Counted from the first letter of the stretch, positions 25,281-34,626 are shown. The stretch: 47,011 nt of DNA from CALKYB01 sp964510575 (GCA_964510575.1 CAZECN010000022.1:1-47011); one strand, 5' to 3'. A program made the numbers and translations. The notes: generated from the sequence alone by a model not told the origin.

Positions 25281-26810
25281 ATGTTAAAGAAGCACACCCA
25301 ACTTTTTGAAGCGTTTTTTACAGCATCGGATTTGCTGGTAGCTTCGCTTGCCTGGGGTTTAGCCTATTGGGTTAGGTTTAGTTCTGGCTTGATACCAGTT
25401 GAGAAGGGAATTCCTGAATTAGTCGATTATGCTCGTATCCTCTTGTTCATCTGGCTTGTTTGGGCCTACGTGTTCAGAAAGTTTGGTCTCTATCGACCAA
25501 TGCGAGGCTCTAACAGAGCTAGGGAAGCTTGGAAGGTAATACGGGCTAATTCCTTAAGTGTGGTTGTTCTATTGGCTCTAACCTACTTGTTCAGGGAGAA
25601 GAGTGTACCATTCTCACGATTAGTCTTTCTCGTGTACTGGGCACTTTCTACCGCAATGCTTGTTTTCTCTAGGGGAATGATTCGAACTTTTCTGCGTTCG
25701 ATGAGGAGACGGGGATATAATTTACGTCATGTTTTAGTCGTTGGCAGTGGCGAGCTTGCGGAGAAGGTAGTTGAGAGTATGGAAGAACATCCGGAGTATG
25801 GAACAGTTTGCGTTGGCTGTTTGGCCGCTAATGTTAGCGACAGCTCTCAGTTTTCTGGCCCAGGGGGAAAACAACAGATTTTGATTCCAGATTTACCTCA
25901 GCTTTATAAAACTGGTCTTGGGCCGGCGATTGCCAAATTGAATACTGGTGAGGCCGCCGAGCAAGAAGGCAGTCTCTCTGTTCAAAATAGAGTCATTGGC
26001 AGTTATGAGGACCTGCCAGCTATACTGAGAGAGAATACGATTGATTCGGTGATTATCGCCATGCCACTTGGTGACCATACCCATATGGAAAAAATCATCG
26101 ATGCGGTTGCTGACGAGATGGTAGATATCCGTATTGTGCCTGATGTGCATCGTTTCATTCGACTTGGTTCTCAAATTGAAGATTTTGATGGGCTGCCAGT
26201 TGTGAGTTTAGCTGCTACACCAATGTTTGGCGTGAACCTGATGGTGAAAAGAATGTTTGACCTTTTCTTAGGGTCAATGTTTCTGCTTGTGGCCCTGCCA
26301 GTAATGCTAATTACCGGTTTCTTAGTGAAGATTACCTCTAGAGGACCTATTTTCTTTGAACAGGAGAGAACAGGCTTGGATGGGCAACGCTTCTCCATTC
26401 TTAAATTTCGCACCATGCAAATTGACGCCGAGAAGGATGGTGCTCGGTTCGCTGTAAAAGGAGATAATCGAGTGACGCCGATAGGTGGTTTTTTAAGACA
26501 TTATAATATAGATGAGCTTCCTCAGCTTTGGAATGTAGTTAGGGGCCAAATGTCTTTAGTGGGGCCTCGCCCTGAAAGACCTGTGTTTATTGAGGAGTTT
26601 AGTAAACATATCCCCAAGTATATGCTGAGACACAAAGTTCAGGCTGGTATGACTGGGTGGGCTCAGGTTAATGGATGGCGTGGAAATACTTCGATTGAGA
26701 AGCGAATTGAGCATGATTTGTTTTATATCGAGAACTGGTCAGTGCTGTTAGACCTGAAAATTATTTTAAAAACGTTTGTAGATGGGTTTCGTGATTCTAA
26801 CGCCTACTAG
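25281..26810 (+). CDS. Undecaprenyl-phosphate sugar phosphotransferase (WcaJ-type polyprenol-P hexose-1-P transferase)
   Basis: The 509-residue product is predicted to start repeat-unit assembly by moving a hexose-1-phosphate onto undecaprenyl phosphate. There are four N-terminal membrane segments (about 10-140) and a Rossmann-like CoA-binding domain (about 148-300). A membrane-reentrant segment (about 320-345) precedes the catalytic domain with FFEQERTGLDGQRFSILKFRTM (about 360-381) and VGPRPERP. The Rossmann-like domain carries an insert of roughly 55 residues between CVGCLAA and the IGSYEDLP strand, which is unusual for the family. A second, partial sugar transferase is at the window's right edge. 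Confidence 0.92.
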   Translation: MLKKHTQLFEAFFTASDLLVASLAWGLAYWVRFSSGLIPVEKGIPELVDYARILLFIWLVWAYVFRKFGLYRPMRGSNRAREAWKVIRANSLSVVVLLALTYLFREKSVPFSRLVFLVYWALSTAMLVFSRGMIRTFLRSMRRRGYNLRHVLVVGSGELAEKVVESMEEHPEYGTVCVGCLAANVSDSSQFSGPGGKQQILIPDLPQLYKTGLGPAIAKLNTGEAAEQEGSLSVQNRVIGSYEDLPAILRENTIDSVIIAMPLGDHTHMEKIIDAVADEMVDIRIVPDVHRFIRLGSQIEDFDGLPVVSLAATPMFGVNLMVKRMFDLFLGSMFLLVALPVMLITGFLVKITSRGPIFFEQERTGLDGQRFSILKFRTMQIDAEKDGARFAVKGDNRVTPIGGFLRHYNIDELPQLWNVVRGQMSLVGPRPERPVFIEEFSKHIPKYMLRHKVQAGMTGWAQVNGWRGNTSIEKRIEHDLFYIENWSVLLDLKIILKTFVDGFRDSNAY

Positions 26811-26864
26811 GCGCACTAACCCAGATAGAAAGTAAAAAAGCAGTATTCTCAGCAGGAAGAACTA

Positions 26865-28184
26865 ATGGAAATAGCGGTCGTCGGGTCGGGTTATGTTGGT
26901 CTAGTTGCAGGAGCTTGTTTCGCAGAAAGTGGAAACAATGTTTTTTGTGTGGATGTCGACGAAAGTAAGATTGAAGGGTTGAAAAATGGAGTGATTCCAA
27001 TTTTTGAACCAGGTCTTACCGAGATGATCAAAAGAAATCACGCTGCTGGTAGAATAAAATTTACTACTGATATTAAGCAAGCGGTTGAGGACTGCTCTGT
27101 AATTTTTATAGCTGTTGGAACTCCTCAAGACGAAGATGGCTCTGCAGATTTGAAGCATGTCTTGGCAGTTGCTGCCTCTATTGGGAAACATATGAACGGC
27201 TACAAGGTAGTAGTCGATAAGTCTACAGTTCCAGTGGGAACGGCGGATAAAGTTAGAGCTGAGATCTCAAAGCACACTAGTCAGGAGTTTGATGTTGTCT
27301 CAAACCCTGAGTTCCTCAAAGAAGGTGCTGCGATTGATGACTTTATGAAGCCTGACAGGGTTGTAATTGGTGCTGATAATGAACGTAGCGCCAAAGTGAT
27401 GAAGGAGCTTTACTCTCCCTTCGTTCGAACTAATAATCCTATAATTGTAATGGGCGTAAAAAGCGCTGAAATGACCAAGTATGCTGCTAATGCCATGCTT
27501 GCGACAAAGATCAGCTTCATGAATGAAGTTGCTAATCTTTGCGATGCTGTAGGTGCCGATGTCAAAGATGTTAGAGTTGGAATTGGAAGTGACTCTAGGA
27601 TTGGACCTTCATTTTTGTTTTCTGGAGTTGGGTATGGTGGCTCTTGTTTTCCAAAGGACACTAGAGCGTTGGTGACCACAGCTAGAGAGCATGAAGTTCA
27701 AATGCAAATTGTTGAAGCGGTGGATAGGGTTAACGAAGCTCAAAAGAGTGTATTGAGTAAAAAAATTCTGAAACACTTTGGCTCACCTTCGGATTTGAAG
27801 GGTAAGAAATTTGCTCTCTGGGGTCTTTCTTTTAAGCCACAAACTGATGACATGAGAGAGGCGCCTAGTCTGACAGTTATTAAAGAGCTTACTGAGATGG
27901 GGGCGGAGATCGTAGCTTTCGATCCAGAGGCTATTGAGGAAGCTCAAAGAGTAGTCAGCAATCCGGCAGTTAGTTTTGCCTCAGACAGTTATCAGGCTCT
28001 GTCCGGTGCAGATGCACTGGTAATCGTAACTGAATGGAATGAATTTAGAAGGCCTTCTTTTGATAAATTGAAGGAAGAGCTAAAGACGCCTTTAGTGTTC
28101 GATGGCCGAAACCTCTACGATCCTGATTTGATGAAAGAAAGAGGCTTTGTTTATTTTTCAATTGGTCGGCCAGCTGTTGTTTAA
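26865..28184 (+). CDS. ugd: UDP-glucose 6-dehydrogenase
   Basis: The 439-residue product oxidises UDP-glucose to UDP-glucuronate with 2 NAD+. It has an N-terminal Rossmann motif GSGYVGLVAGACFAESG (8-24), DKSTVPVGT, NPEFLKEGAAIDDF, and the catalytic Cys261 in GVGYGGSCFPKD. FALWGLSFKPQTDDMREAPS opens the C-terminal domain. It feeds the UDP-glucuronate decarboxylase immediately downstream. Confidence 0.96.
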   Translation: MEIAVVGSGYVGLVAGACFAESGNNVFCVDVDESKIEGLKNGVIPIFEPGLTEMIKRNHAAGRIKFTTDIKQAVEDCSVIFIAVGTPQDEDGSADLKHVLAVAASIGKHMNGYKVVVDKSTVPVGTADKVRAEISKHTSQEFDVVSNPEFLKEGAAIDDFMKPDRVVIGADNERSAKVMKELYSPFVRTNNPIIVMGVKSAEMTKYAANAMLATKISFMNEVANLCDAVGADVKDVRVGIGSDSRIGPSFLFSGVGYGGSCFPKDTRALVTTAREHEVQMQIVEAVDRVNEAQKSVLSKKILKHFGSPSDLKGKKFALWGLSFKPQTDDMREAPSLTVIKELTEMGAEIVAFDPEAIEEAQRVVSNPAVSFASDSYQALSGADALVIVTEWNEFRRPSFDKLKEELKTPLVFDGRNLYDPDLMKERGFVYFSIGRPAVV

Positions 28185-28212
28185 GTAAGCCTGTAGAGAG
28201 AGTAAGGTAGAA

Positions 28213-29142
28213 ATGACAAGAGTGTTGGTTACTGGGGGAGCGGGCTTTATCGGGTCGCATCTTTGCAGAAGTTTGCTAGCGAATGGTAATGAAGTAATTT
28301 GCCTAGACAACTTCTTTACGGGTCGACGTCAAAACGTTAGTGAACTGTTTACTAATCCTAACTTCGAACTTATTCGACACGATATAACTGAGCCAATTTT
28401 ACTTGAGGTCGATGAGATTTATCATCTAGCTTGTCCTGCCTCGCCGGTGCATTACCAATTTAACCCCGTCAAGACGATCAAGACTAGTGTGATGGGTACT
28501 ATCAATATGTTGGGCCTAGCTAAGAGAGTTAAAGCTAAAGTGTTACTGGCCTCGACCTCGGAAGTTTATGGTGACCCGCTTGAGCATCCCCAAAAAGAGT
28601 CCTACTGGGGTAATGTGAATCCTATAGGGGAGAGAAGCTGTTACGATGAAGGAAAGAGAGTAGCTGAGACTTTAGTGATGGATTATCATCGGCAGCATAG
28701 GTTGGACGTTAAGATCGTCCGGATATTTAACACCTATGGGCCAAGAATGTTACTTGATGATGGCAGAGTTGTATCGAACTTTATCGTTCAGGCACTTAGA
28801 GGCGAGCCACTTACAATATACGGGGATGGTAGTCAGACTCGTTCGTTTTGTTTCGTTGACGACCTGGTTCGTGGTTTTCAATTGATGATGAAAGGCAATG
28901 ATTTCACGGGCCCAGTAAATCTTGGAAACCCTGTTGAAATGACAATGCTAGAGCTGGCTGATTTGATCAGGGAGTTAACTGGTTCTAAATCAAGCGTTGA
29001 GCACAGGCCGTTGCCTTCAGATGACCCAACCCGTCGAAGGCCAGATATTAGCTTGGCGACTGAAAGATTGGGTTGGAGCCCTGAGGTTGACATTAGAGAT
29101 GGTTTAAGTAAGACAATCGAAGAATTTAAGACGAGAGTATAG
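28213..29142 (+). CDS. uxs: UDP-glucuronate decarboxylase (UDP-xylose synthase)
   Basis: A 309-residue extended SDR enzyme that makes UDP-xylose from UDP-glucuronate. The NAD-binding motif GGAGFIGSHL is near residue 8. LASTSEVYGDP and SCYDEGKRVAE (Tyr144, Lys148) are the UXS signatures, with the YDEGKR form rather than the dTDP-glucose dehydratase form. RIFNTYGPRM and the C-terminal DDPTRRRPDIS also match. It lies 28 bases after ugd. Confidence 0.93.
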   Translation: MTRVLVTGGAGFIGSHLCRSLLANGNEVICLDNFFTGRRQNVSELFTNPNFELIRHDITEPILLEVDEIYHLACPASPVHYQFNPVKTIKTSVMGTINMLGLAKRVKAKVLLASTSEVYGDPLEHPQKESYWGNVNPIGERSCYDEGKRVAETLVMDYHRQHRLDVKIVRIFNTYGPRMLLDDGRVVSNFIVQALRGEPLTIYGDGSQTRSFCFVDDLVRGFQLMMKGNDFTGPVNLGNPVEMTMLELADLIRELTGSKSSVEHRPLPSDDPTRRRPDISLATERLGWSPEVDIRDGLSKTIEEFKTRV

Positions 29143-29188
29143 CTAAAAAGCCTTGCAGTAAGAATATTGTGAGCATGGAGCAAAAATT

Positions 29189-30151
29189 ATGAAATCAATT
29201 GTAACAGGTGGAGCTGGGTTCATTGGATCAACTATTGTTGATGCGCTGCTCGAGCGTGGAGATGAGGTGCTTATCGTCGACGATTTTTCAACTGGGCGAG
29301 ATTCTAATTTAGACAATGCCAAGAAAGACTATGGTTCGAAGTTAACTATAGTAAAGAAGGACATTTGCGAGTTGAGCCTGATGGAAGATTTTGAGGCTTT
29401 CAAACCAGATGTAGTTTTTCATACTGCTGCCCAAATCAACGTTAGAAAGAGTGTCGCCGAGCCTGGTTTCGATGCTGAGAAGAATGTTGCTGGAACAGTT
29501 AATATTTTGGAGGCTGCTCGTAGGGGTGGAGCTAAGAGATTCGTGTTTTCTTCAACTGGTGGCGCCATTTACGGCGAGCAGGAGAGTTTTCCAGCAAGTG
29601 AAGAACATCCCAACAAACCAGAAAGCCAATATGGGGTTGGTAAAAGAGCTGCTGAACTTTACTTGGAGCTTTACGCCAGAAAGTTCGATATGACAGTGGT
29701 TTCTTTGAGATATTCTAATGTTTTTGGTCCAAGGCAAAACGCTAAAGGTGAAGCAGGGGTTGTCGCTATCTTCACAGACAAATTGGTTGAAGAGCAGTCG
29801 TTAAAGGTTAATGGCGACGGCAAGCAAACCAGAGACTTTGTTTATGTCGGTGATGTTACTGCAGCAAACCTAGCTGTGAGTGGGCTAGATCGTCCTGGAG
29901 AGCTTTCTGTTTACAATGTGGGAAGAGGGGTAGAGATATCCGTGCTGGATGTTGTTAACGCCTTTAAGAAGGTTTGGCCTGAGCATTGTGGTTCGAAGTG
30001 TCCGGACGTAAAGTTTGAGAATGGTCCGGCTCTTCCCGGTGAACAAATGCGAAGTGTTATCGACTCCGGTAGGCTACAAAAAGAATTTGGTTGGTCTGCT
30101 CCAGTAGATTTGGAGCAGGGTCTGGTTCACACCATTAAGAGTGTGACTTGA
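29189..30151 (+). CDS. NAD-dependent UDP-sugar epimerase (GalE-like)
   Basis: A 320-residue extended SDR protein with GGAGFIGSTIVDALLERGDEV, FSSTGGAIYGEQ and catalytic Tyr148/Lys152 in YGVGKRAAE. The closest reading is a UDP-glucose/UDP-xylose 4-epimerase-type enzyme. Since the two genes before it make UDP-xylose, a UDP-xylose 4-epimerase (making UDP-arabinose) is a reasonable guess, not shown by the sequence. It is the last gene of the EPS operon, followed by a weak hairpin terminator. Confidence 0.88.
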   Translation: MKSIVTGGAGFIGSTIVDALLERGDEVLIVDDFSTGRDSNLDNAKKDYGSKLTIVKKDICELSLMEDFEAFKPDVVFHTAAQINVRKSVAEPGFDAEKNVAGTVNILEAARRGGAKRFVFSSTGGAIYGEQESFPASEEHPNKPESQYGVGKRAAELYLELYARKFDMTVVSLRYSNVFGPRQNAKGEAGVVAIFTDKLVEEQSLKVNGDGKQTRDFVYVGDVTAANLAVSGLDRPGELSVYNVGRGVEISVLDVVNAFKKVWPEHCGSKCPDVKFENGPALPGEQMRSVIDSGRLQKEFGWSAPVDLEQGLVHTIKSVT

Positions 30152-30163
30152 GCCAATTAGTAG

Positions 30164-30185
30164 AGGTTTTAGTTCCAAAACCTTT
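30164..30185 (+). terminator. Weak hairpin terminator after the EPS operon
   Basis: AGGTTTT (30164-30170) pairs with AAAACCT (30177-30183) around a 6-base loop, followed by only TT. It lies 12 bases after the epimerase stop. Confidence 0.35.
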
Positions 30186-30246
30186 CCTAGTTGTCTATAG
30201 CCGCTTACCTGGCTTAATTCGATTTGTCTTAGAGAAGCGTTAAAAA

Positions 30247-32043
30247 TTGGCCCGCAATATACGTAACTTTTCAATCATTGCCCATATTGACCACGGGAAG
30301 TCGACACTGGCAGATCGTATCCTGGACGTAACCAATGCTGTTACTGAGAGAGAAAAGAAAGAACAGCTTCTCGACAATATGGATGTCGAACGGGAGAGAG
30401 GCATTACAGTCAAATCTAGGTCGGTTAGTCTAGAATATAAGGCTCGAAATGGAGAAGTTTACAATCTCAACCTAATTGATACTCCTGGTCACGTAGATTT
30501 TCATTACGAGGTTTCAAGAAGTTTAGCTGCTTGCGAAGGGGCTTTACTTGTTGTGGATGCAGCACAGGGGGTAGAGGCACAAACAGTTGCTAATGTTTAT
30601 GAAGCTATCAACTGTAACCTCGAGGTCTTGCCTGTTCTTAATAAAGTTGATCTTCCTACTGCCGACCCAGAGCAAGTAAAGCGTGAAATAGAAGAGATTA
30701 TTGGGCTTTCTACCGAGAATGCCATGTCGGTCAGTGCCAAGACCGGAGTTGGCGTAGAAGATTTAATTGAAAAGCTTATCGATACCTTCCCAGACCCAGA
30801 GGGGGATGATGAAGCTCCTCTCAGAGCCTTACTTTTCGATTCTTGGTTCGACTCTTATCAAGGTGTCGTGGTTCAAATTCGAGTGATTGATGGAAAAATA
30901 AAGAAAGGTCAGAAAATTAAATTCATGCAGACCGGTGCAACTTACGACGTTGTTGACCTGGGTGTTTTCACTCCCTTTCCACAGTCCGTTAAGGAGTTGG
31001 GAGTGGGGGAGGTAGGTTATCTGGCAGCTAGTGTTAAAGACATTCAGGATGCTAAAATCGGAGACACTGTCACTGATGCCAAGAAGCCTTGCGAAAATGC
31101 TTTGGAAGGTTTTGAAGACGTTAAGCCAATGGTCTTTAGTGGTTTATATCCGTCGGATTCCACAGACTATCCTGCCTTACGGGAAGCTCTGGGTAAACTA
31201 CAGCTGAACGATGCTGCCCTATACTTTGAACCCGAAACTTCTTCAGCTTTAGGATTTGGCTTTCGTTGTGGCTACCTAGGGTTGCTCCACATGGAAATTG
31301 TTCAAGAAAGATTAGAAAGAGAGTTTGACTTGTCTCTCGTCACGACTGCACCTACTGTAGTTTATAAGGTTCATAAAAAGGATGGAGAGATTATTGATGT
31401 AGACAATCCAGCTTTTTTTCCTGATGTTGGAGAGATTGACTACATTGAAGAGCCTGTAATTAACGGTACTATTCACTCTAGAAAAGAATACTTGGGAGCC
31501 ATCCTTAAGCTTTGCGAGGAGAAGCGAGGGCTTCAGAAGTCAATGGATTTTCATACAGGGGATCGGGTTCGACTCGTTTATCAGTTGCCTTTAAATGAAG
31601 TAGTGATCGATTTTTACGACCGTTTAAAAAGCGCCACTAAGGGCTATGCCTCTTTCGATTACGAGCTTGCTGGTTATCAAACTAGTCAGCTTGTTAAGCT
31701 TGATATTAAGATTAACGGTGAAAACGTTGATGCTCTCAGCGTTGTTATACACACTGACCGTTCTTTTCATTATGGACAGAAGCTTACTGAGAAAATGAAA
31801 GAGCTAATTGATAGGCATATGTTCGATATCGCTATTCAGGCTGCTATAGGCAATAGAGTTATTTCCAGAACGACTGTTAAAGCTCTAAGAAAAAATGTTA
31901 CTGCGAAATGTTACGGTGGGGATATTACTCGAAAGAGAAAACTTCTTGAGAAACAGAAGGCTGGAAAAAAGCGCATGAAGCAAGTGGGGTCAGTTACTAT
32001 CCCGCAGGAGGCCTTTCTTGCTGCGCTAAAGTTAGAGCAGTAA
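30247..32043 (+). CDS. lepA: Elongation factor 4 (LepA), ribosome back-translocase GTPase
   Basis: A 598-residue translational GTPase. The start is TTG at 30247, as the family N-terminus NIRNFSIIAHIDHGKSTL follows at once. G motifs AHIDHGKST, DTPGHVDF and NKVDLP are intact. The LepA-specific GFRCGYLGLLHMEIVQERLEREF and the C-terminal KALRKNVTAKCYGGDITRKRKLLEKQKAGKK-type end are present. It is followed after 3 bases by lepB, a conserved lepA-lepB pair. Confidence 0.97.
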   Translation: MARNIRNFSIIAHIDHGKSTLADRILDVTNAVTEREKKEQLLDNMDVERERGITVKSRSVSLEYKARNGEVYNLNLIDTPGHVDFHYEVSRSLAACEGALLVVDAAQGVEAQTVANVYEAINCNLEVLPVLNKVDLPTADPEQVKREIEEIIGLSTENAMSVSAKTGVGVEDLIEKLIDTFPDPEGDDEAPLRALLFDSWFDSYQGVVVQIRVIDGKIKKGQKIKFMQTGATYDVVDLGVFTPFPQSVKELGVGEVGYLAASVKDIQDAKIGDTVTDAKKPCENALEGFEDVKPMVFSGLYPSDSTDYPALREALGKLQLNDAALYFEPETSSALGFGFRCGYLGLLHMEIVQERLEREFDLSLVTTAPTVVYKVHKKDGEIIDVDNPAFFPDVGEIDYIEEPVINGTIHSRKEYLGAILKLCEEKRGLQKSMDFHTGDRVRLVYQLPLNEVVIDFYDRLKSATKGYASFDYELAGYQTSQLVKLDIKINGENVDALSVVIHTDRSFHYGQKLTEKMKELIDRHMFDIAIQAAIGNRVISRTTVKALRKNVTAKCYGGDITRKRKLLEKQKAGKKRMKQVGSVTIPQEAFLAALKLEQ

Positions 32044-32046
32044 GCC

Positions 32047-32709
32047 ATGAAGCTTTTTTTCAGAAATGTTTTAAAGCGCCTTATCAATAAATTACCTTTT
32101 AAAGATCTATCTTCAGGCATTAAGCGTGGTGTTTGGCTGACCACACTTACTTTGCTTTTCTTTGTTATCTTTCAAAGCTTCATTTTTAAAAGCTTTCTCA
32201 TCCCTTCGATGTCGATGTACCCGACCTTAATCAAGGATGATCATTTAGTAGTCAATCGTCTCGGGTTTAACTTGGCTCGGCTAGGCAGCTACTTAGGTTT
32301 TTTTGAGAGCTACCTACCTAGAGCAGGGGACGTCGTAGTGTTTCGAGTTCCTTTCATTGATCCCGAAGGTCGAAAAAAAGATAAATTAATGATCAAGCGG
32401 ATTGTGGGCTTGCCGGGAGATTTGATCGAAGTTCGAGACCTTAGAGTTTATAAAAATGGGATTAAAAGCTTCGAGCGTTATTTAATTCACGTTAAGGATG
32501 AGTTCGATGAGTTTGACCTTTCTCTCGCCCGTGCCAGTGGAAAGCGCACCGCCCCTGAAAATTATGGTCCCGTTAGGCTTACAGATGATCAGTATTTTCT
32601 TCTTGGAGACAATAGGATTGATAGCCAAGACAGTCGCTACTATGGACCTATTACTTTCTCTCAGATCGAGGGAAGAGCATGGGTAGTGTTAGGTAGATTC
32701 GTGAAGTAA
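32047..32709 (+). CDS. lepB: Signal peptidase I
   Basis: A 220-residue inner-membrane enzyme cleaving Sec/Tat signal peptides on the periplasmic side. It has one membrane segment (about 29-48). The catalytic Ser56 is in IPSMSMYPT and the general-base Lys117 is in KLMIKRIVGLPGD. LLGDNRIDSQDSRYYGPI is the C-terminal signature. Its clients in this window include OmpH, LolA, BatD and the repeat protein. Confidence 0.95.
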   Translation: MKLFFRNVLKRLINKLPFKDLSSGIKRGVWLTTLTLLFFVIFQSFIFKSFLIPSMSMYPTLIKDDHLVVNRLGFNLARLGSYLGFFESYLPRAGDVVVFRVPFIDPEGRKKDKLMIKRIVGLPGDLIEVRDLRVYKNGIKSFERYLIHVKDEFDEFDLSLARASGKRTAPENYGPVRLTDDQYFLLGDNRIDSQDSRYYGPITFSQIEGRAWVVLGRFVK

Positions 32710-32722
32710 GGGGCAGCAGTTC

Positions 32723-33367
32723 TTGGAAGTATTAAACTTGGGAAGAAGAGATTTTGATGAAGTGCGAAAGCTTCAGGAGGAAAGAATCTCAAAGTTAGAG
32801 GAACTTGGAGAGGTCTGTATATTCTGTGAGCACAGTCCAGTTATTACAGCTGGAGTAAGAACCAGTGAAGGGGAGCTTAGACAAGCTAGAGAGGTAGCTG
32901 ATCAACTAGAAATTCCTTTGGTAGAAGTTTCCCGTGGTGGGGCTATCAGTTTTCACCTTCCTGGAATGTTGATGTTATACCCTGTTTGCAACTTGAGAGC
33001 TCGTAAAACAGGAATTAAGAAGTTTGTAGAGTCTGTCTTTGATATTTTTTCGGAATCGGTGGCCGAAAGTTTTGGAAGAGCTCAACTAGAGTTTTTCACT
33101 GATTTCTCTAAGCCCGGTCTTTGGAGTGCCCAGTCAGAAAAAAAGGTTGCTTCAGTGGGGCTAAAAATTGAAAGAGGGGTTAGTAATCATGGTTTTGCCT
33201 TTAATCTTTCGAATAGCCTGGTGACATTGGAAGCCCTAAATCCTTGTGGAATTAGCGCATCAAATTACAGTAGAATTGATTTAGAGCTTGGGTTGGAGTC
33301 TCTTAGCCAAAATCAGCTATATACAAAGTTGGTTTCTACGATGAGCCCTAAATTATACTTGTTCTAG
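32723..33367 (+). CDS. lipB: Octanoyl-ACP:protein octanoyltransferase LipB (divergent)
   Basis: The 214-residue product moves octanoyl from ACP to lipoyl domains. It has GRRDFDEVRKLQEERI, EHSPVITAGVRT, RGGAISFHLPGMLMLYP, Lys141 in KKVASVGLKI and the acyl-thioester Cys175 in NPCGIS. The start is TTG at 32723. RGGAISFHLPG replaces the more usual RGGQxTYHGPGQ, and the protein is somewhat diverged but keeps both catalytic residues. It sits directly after lepB. Confidence 0.87.
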   Translation: MEVLNLGRRDFDEVRKLQEERISKLEELGEVCIFCEHSPVITAGVRTSEGELRQAREVADQLEIPLVEVSRGGAISFHLPGMLMLYPVCNLRARKTGIKKFVESVFDIFSESVAESFGRAQLEFFTDFSKPGLWSAQSEKKVASVGLKIERGVSNHGFAFNLSNSLVTLEALNPCGISASNYSRIDLELGLESLSQNQLYTKLVSTMSPKLYLF

Positions 33368-33515
33368 AGGGGCTTATAAATTCCTGTAAAAATAGTTAGT
33401 GAACTTATTGCAATCTTCCACTGGTGGTCGGCATCTTAAAGCAGTAGGTTCATGGGCCCTGTCTTTTCTGACGGAAAGCCAAGTTAGAATCTTATACTAT
33501 CGGGTGGAATAAAAA

Positions 33516-34265
33516 GTGTCGAAATCTGTAATTACTGAAGCATCAGGTGATAGAGTCTTCGCGATTGGAGATGTTCATGGTTGCGCCATGGAACTTGAGG
33601 CTCTACTTAGCCATTTAGCTAAGCACGAAGGTTTAACTTCGTCAGATCTAGTGGTTTTTCTCGGTGATTACATCGACCGTGGTCCGGATAGTAAAATGGT
33701 TATTGATGTTCTACTTGAATTTCATAAAACTCACGCTAACACTAGATTTCTGAAGGGCAATCATGAAGACATGATGCTTGATTTTCTTGGCTTTGGTGGA
33801 AAGCTAGGACACGCCTTTTTATATAACGGTGGATTGGAGACGGTTCAGAGCTACGGCCTGTCAGTATTTGCACCAGCTAACGAGATGATAGAGGCAATTC
33901 CTGATAATCATCTCGAATTTATGAAAGGTTTGGAAAGTATTCTAGTGGTGGAAAATTTTATATTTGTTCATGCTGGTTTGAATAGACTCTTAGAACTAAC
34001 TGACCAAGTCGACTCTGAAATTTTCTGGATAAGAGAAGAGTTCATTAACGACACTCATGATTTTGGAAAGACTATCGTCTTTGGCCATACTCCGCATCGT
34101 GACATCATGCTCCACCTCCCGTATAAAATAGGTCTCGATACTGGCTTGGTCTTTGGACATAAGTTGTCCTGTTTAGAGGTTAAATCGGGCTATGTTCTAG
34201 AGGTGGATAGAGGCTCTGTGAAGGTAAAGACTACCCAGTGTGAGCTACAGGGCGTTCCGGCTTAA
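33516..34265 (+). CDS. Calcineurin-like metallophosphoesterase (Ser/Thr phosphatase or ApaH-like)
   Basis: A 249-residue product with the full metallophosphatase motif set: GDVHGC, GDYIDRGPDS, KGNHEDMM, VHAGL and FGHTPH. The start is GTG at 33516, with GGTGG eight bases before it. Proteins of this size and motif spacing include PrpE/PP1-like Ser/Thr phosphatases and bis(5'-nucleosyl) tetraphosphatases; the sequence alone does not decide. It is probably a single-gene unit before the tRNA. Confidence 0.88.
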   Translation: MSKSVITEASGDRVFAIGDVHGCAMELEALLSHLAKHEGLTSSDLVVFLGDYIDRGPDSKMVIDVLLEFHKTHANTRFLKGNHEDMMLDFLGFGGKLGHAFLYNGGLETVQSYGLSVFAPANEMIEAIPDNHLEFMKGLESILVVENFIFVHAGLNRLLELTDQVDSEIFWIREEFINDTHDFGKTIVFGHTPHRDIMLHLPYKIGLDTGLVFGHKLSCLEVKSGYVLEVDRGSVKVKTTQCELQGVPA

Positions 34266-34302
34266 ACCCCTAAGTCTCAGAACTAATTCAGCCATCATCA
34301 TC

Positions 34303-34331
34303 TTGACTAACAGGGTGTATTTTCGTAATTT
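34303..34331 (+). promoter_or_regulatory. Sigma-70 promoter for the tRNA gene
   Basis: TTGACT (34303-34308) and TAATTT (34326-34331) with a 17-base spacer, giving a start about 17 bases before the mature tRNA 5' end. Confidence 0.55.
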
Positions 34332-34354
34332 TCGGAGCTTTTCAAAGCTCATAA

Positions 34355-34428
34355 GGCGATGTAGCTCAGTTGGTCAGAGCGCGGAGCTCATAATTCCGAA
34401 GTCGGTGGTTCAAATCCACCCATCGTCA
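34355..34428 (+). tRNA. tRNA with CAT anticodon, probably elongator tRNA-Met
   Basis: A 74-base cloverleaf. Acceptor GGCGATG pairs with CATCGTC (one G-U) and is followed by discriminator A. The D stem is GCTC/GAGC and the anticodon arm CGGAG-CTCATAA-TTCCG puts CAT in the loop. The T arm is GGTGG-TTCAAAT-CCACC. CCA is not encoded. The 5' G1 pairing with C72 rules out initiator tRNA. A CAT tRNA read as Ile after lysidine modification cannot be excluded. Confidence 0.93.
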
Positions 34429-34451
34429 TTCCCTTAAGTTTTATCTTTTAA

Positions 34452-34475
34452 CTAGGAGATTCTCCTAGGAGTTTT
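34452..34475 (+). terminator. Hairpin terminator after the tRNA
   Basis: CTAGGAG (34452-34458) and CTCCTAG (34462-34468) form a 7-bp stem with a 3-base loop; TTTT follows at 34472-34475. Confidence 0.45.
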
Positions 34476-34506
34476 ACCTATAATTTCAACCTAATAAATC
34501 ACTTTT

Positions 34507-34534
34507 TTGTAACAATTCTCTTTCTAATGATAAT
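34507..34534 (+). promoter_or_regulatory. Candidate promoter of the tandem-repeat protein
   Basis: TTGTAA (34507-34512) and GATAAT (34529-34534) with a 16-base spacer, about 90 bases before the start codon. An inverted repeat ACAATT/AATTGT overlaps it. Confidence 0.3.
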
Positions 34535-34626
34535 TGTCGGAAAAAGAATGCCTGCACCTCTCAAGCGCTTTCTCGAATTAGCCGTTTCTATTTTAGGGAC
34601 GGAAGAAGTTTTAGAAGGAGAGTGAA

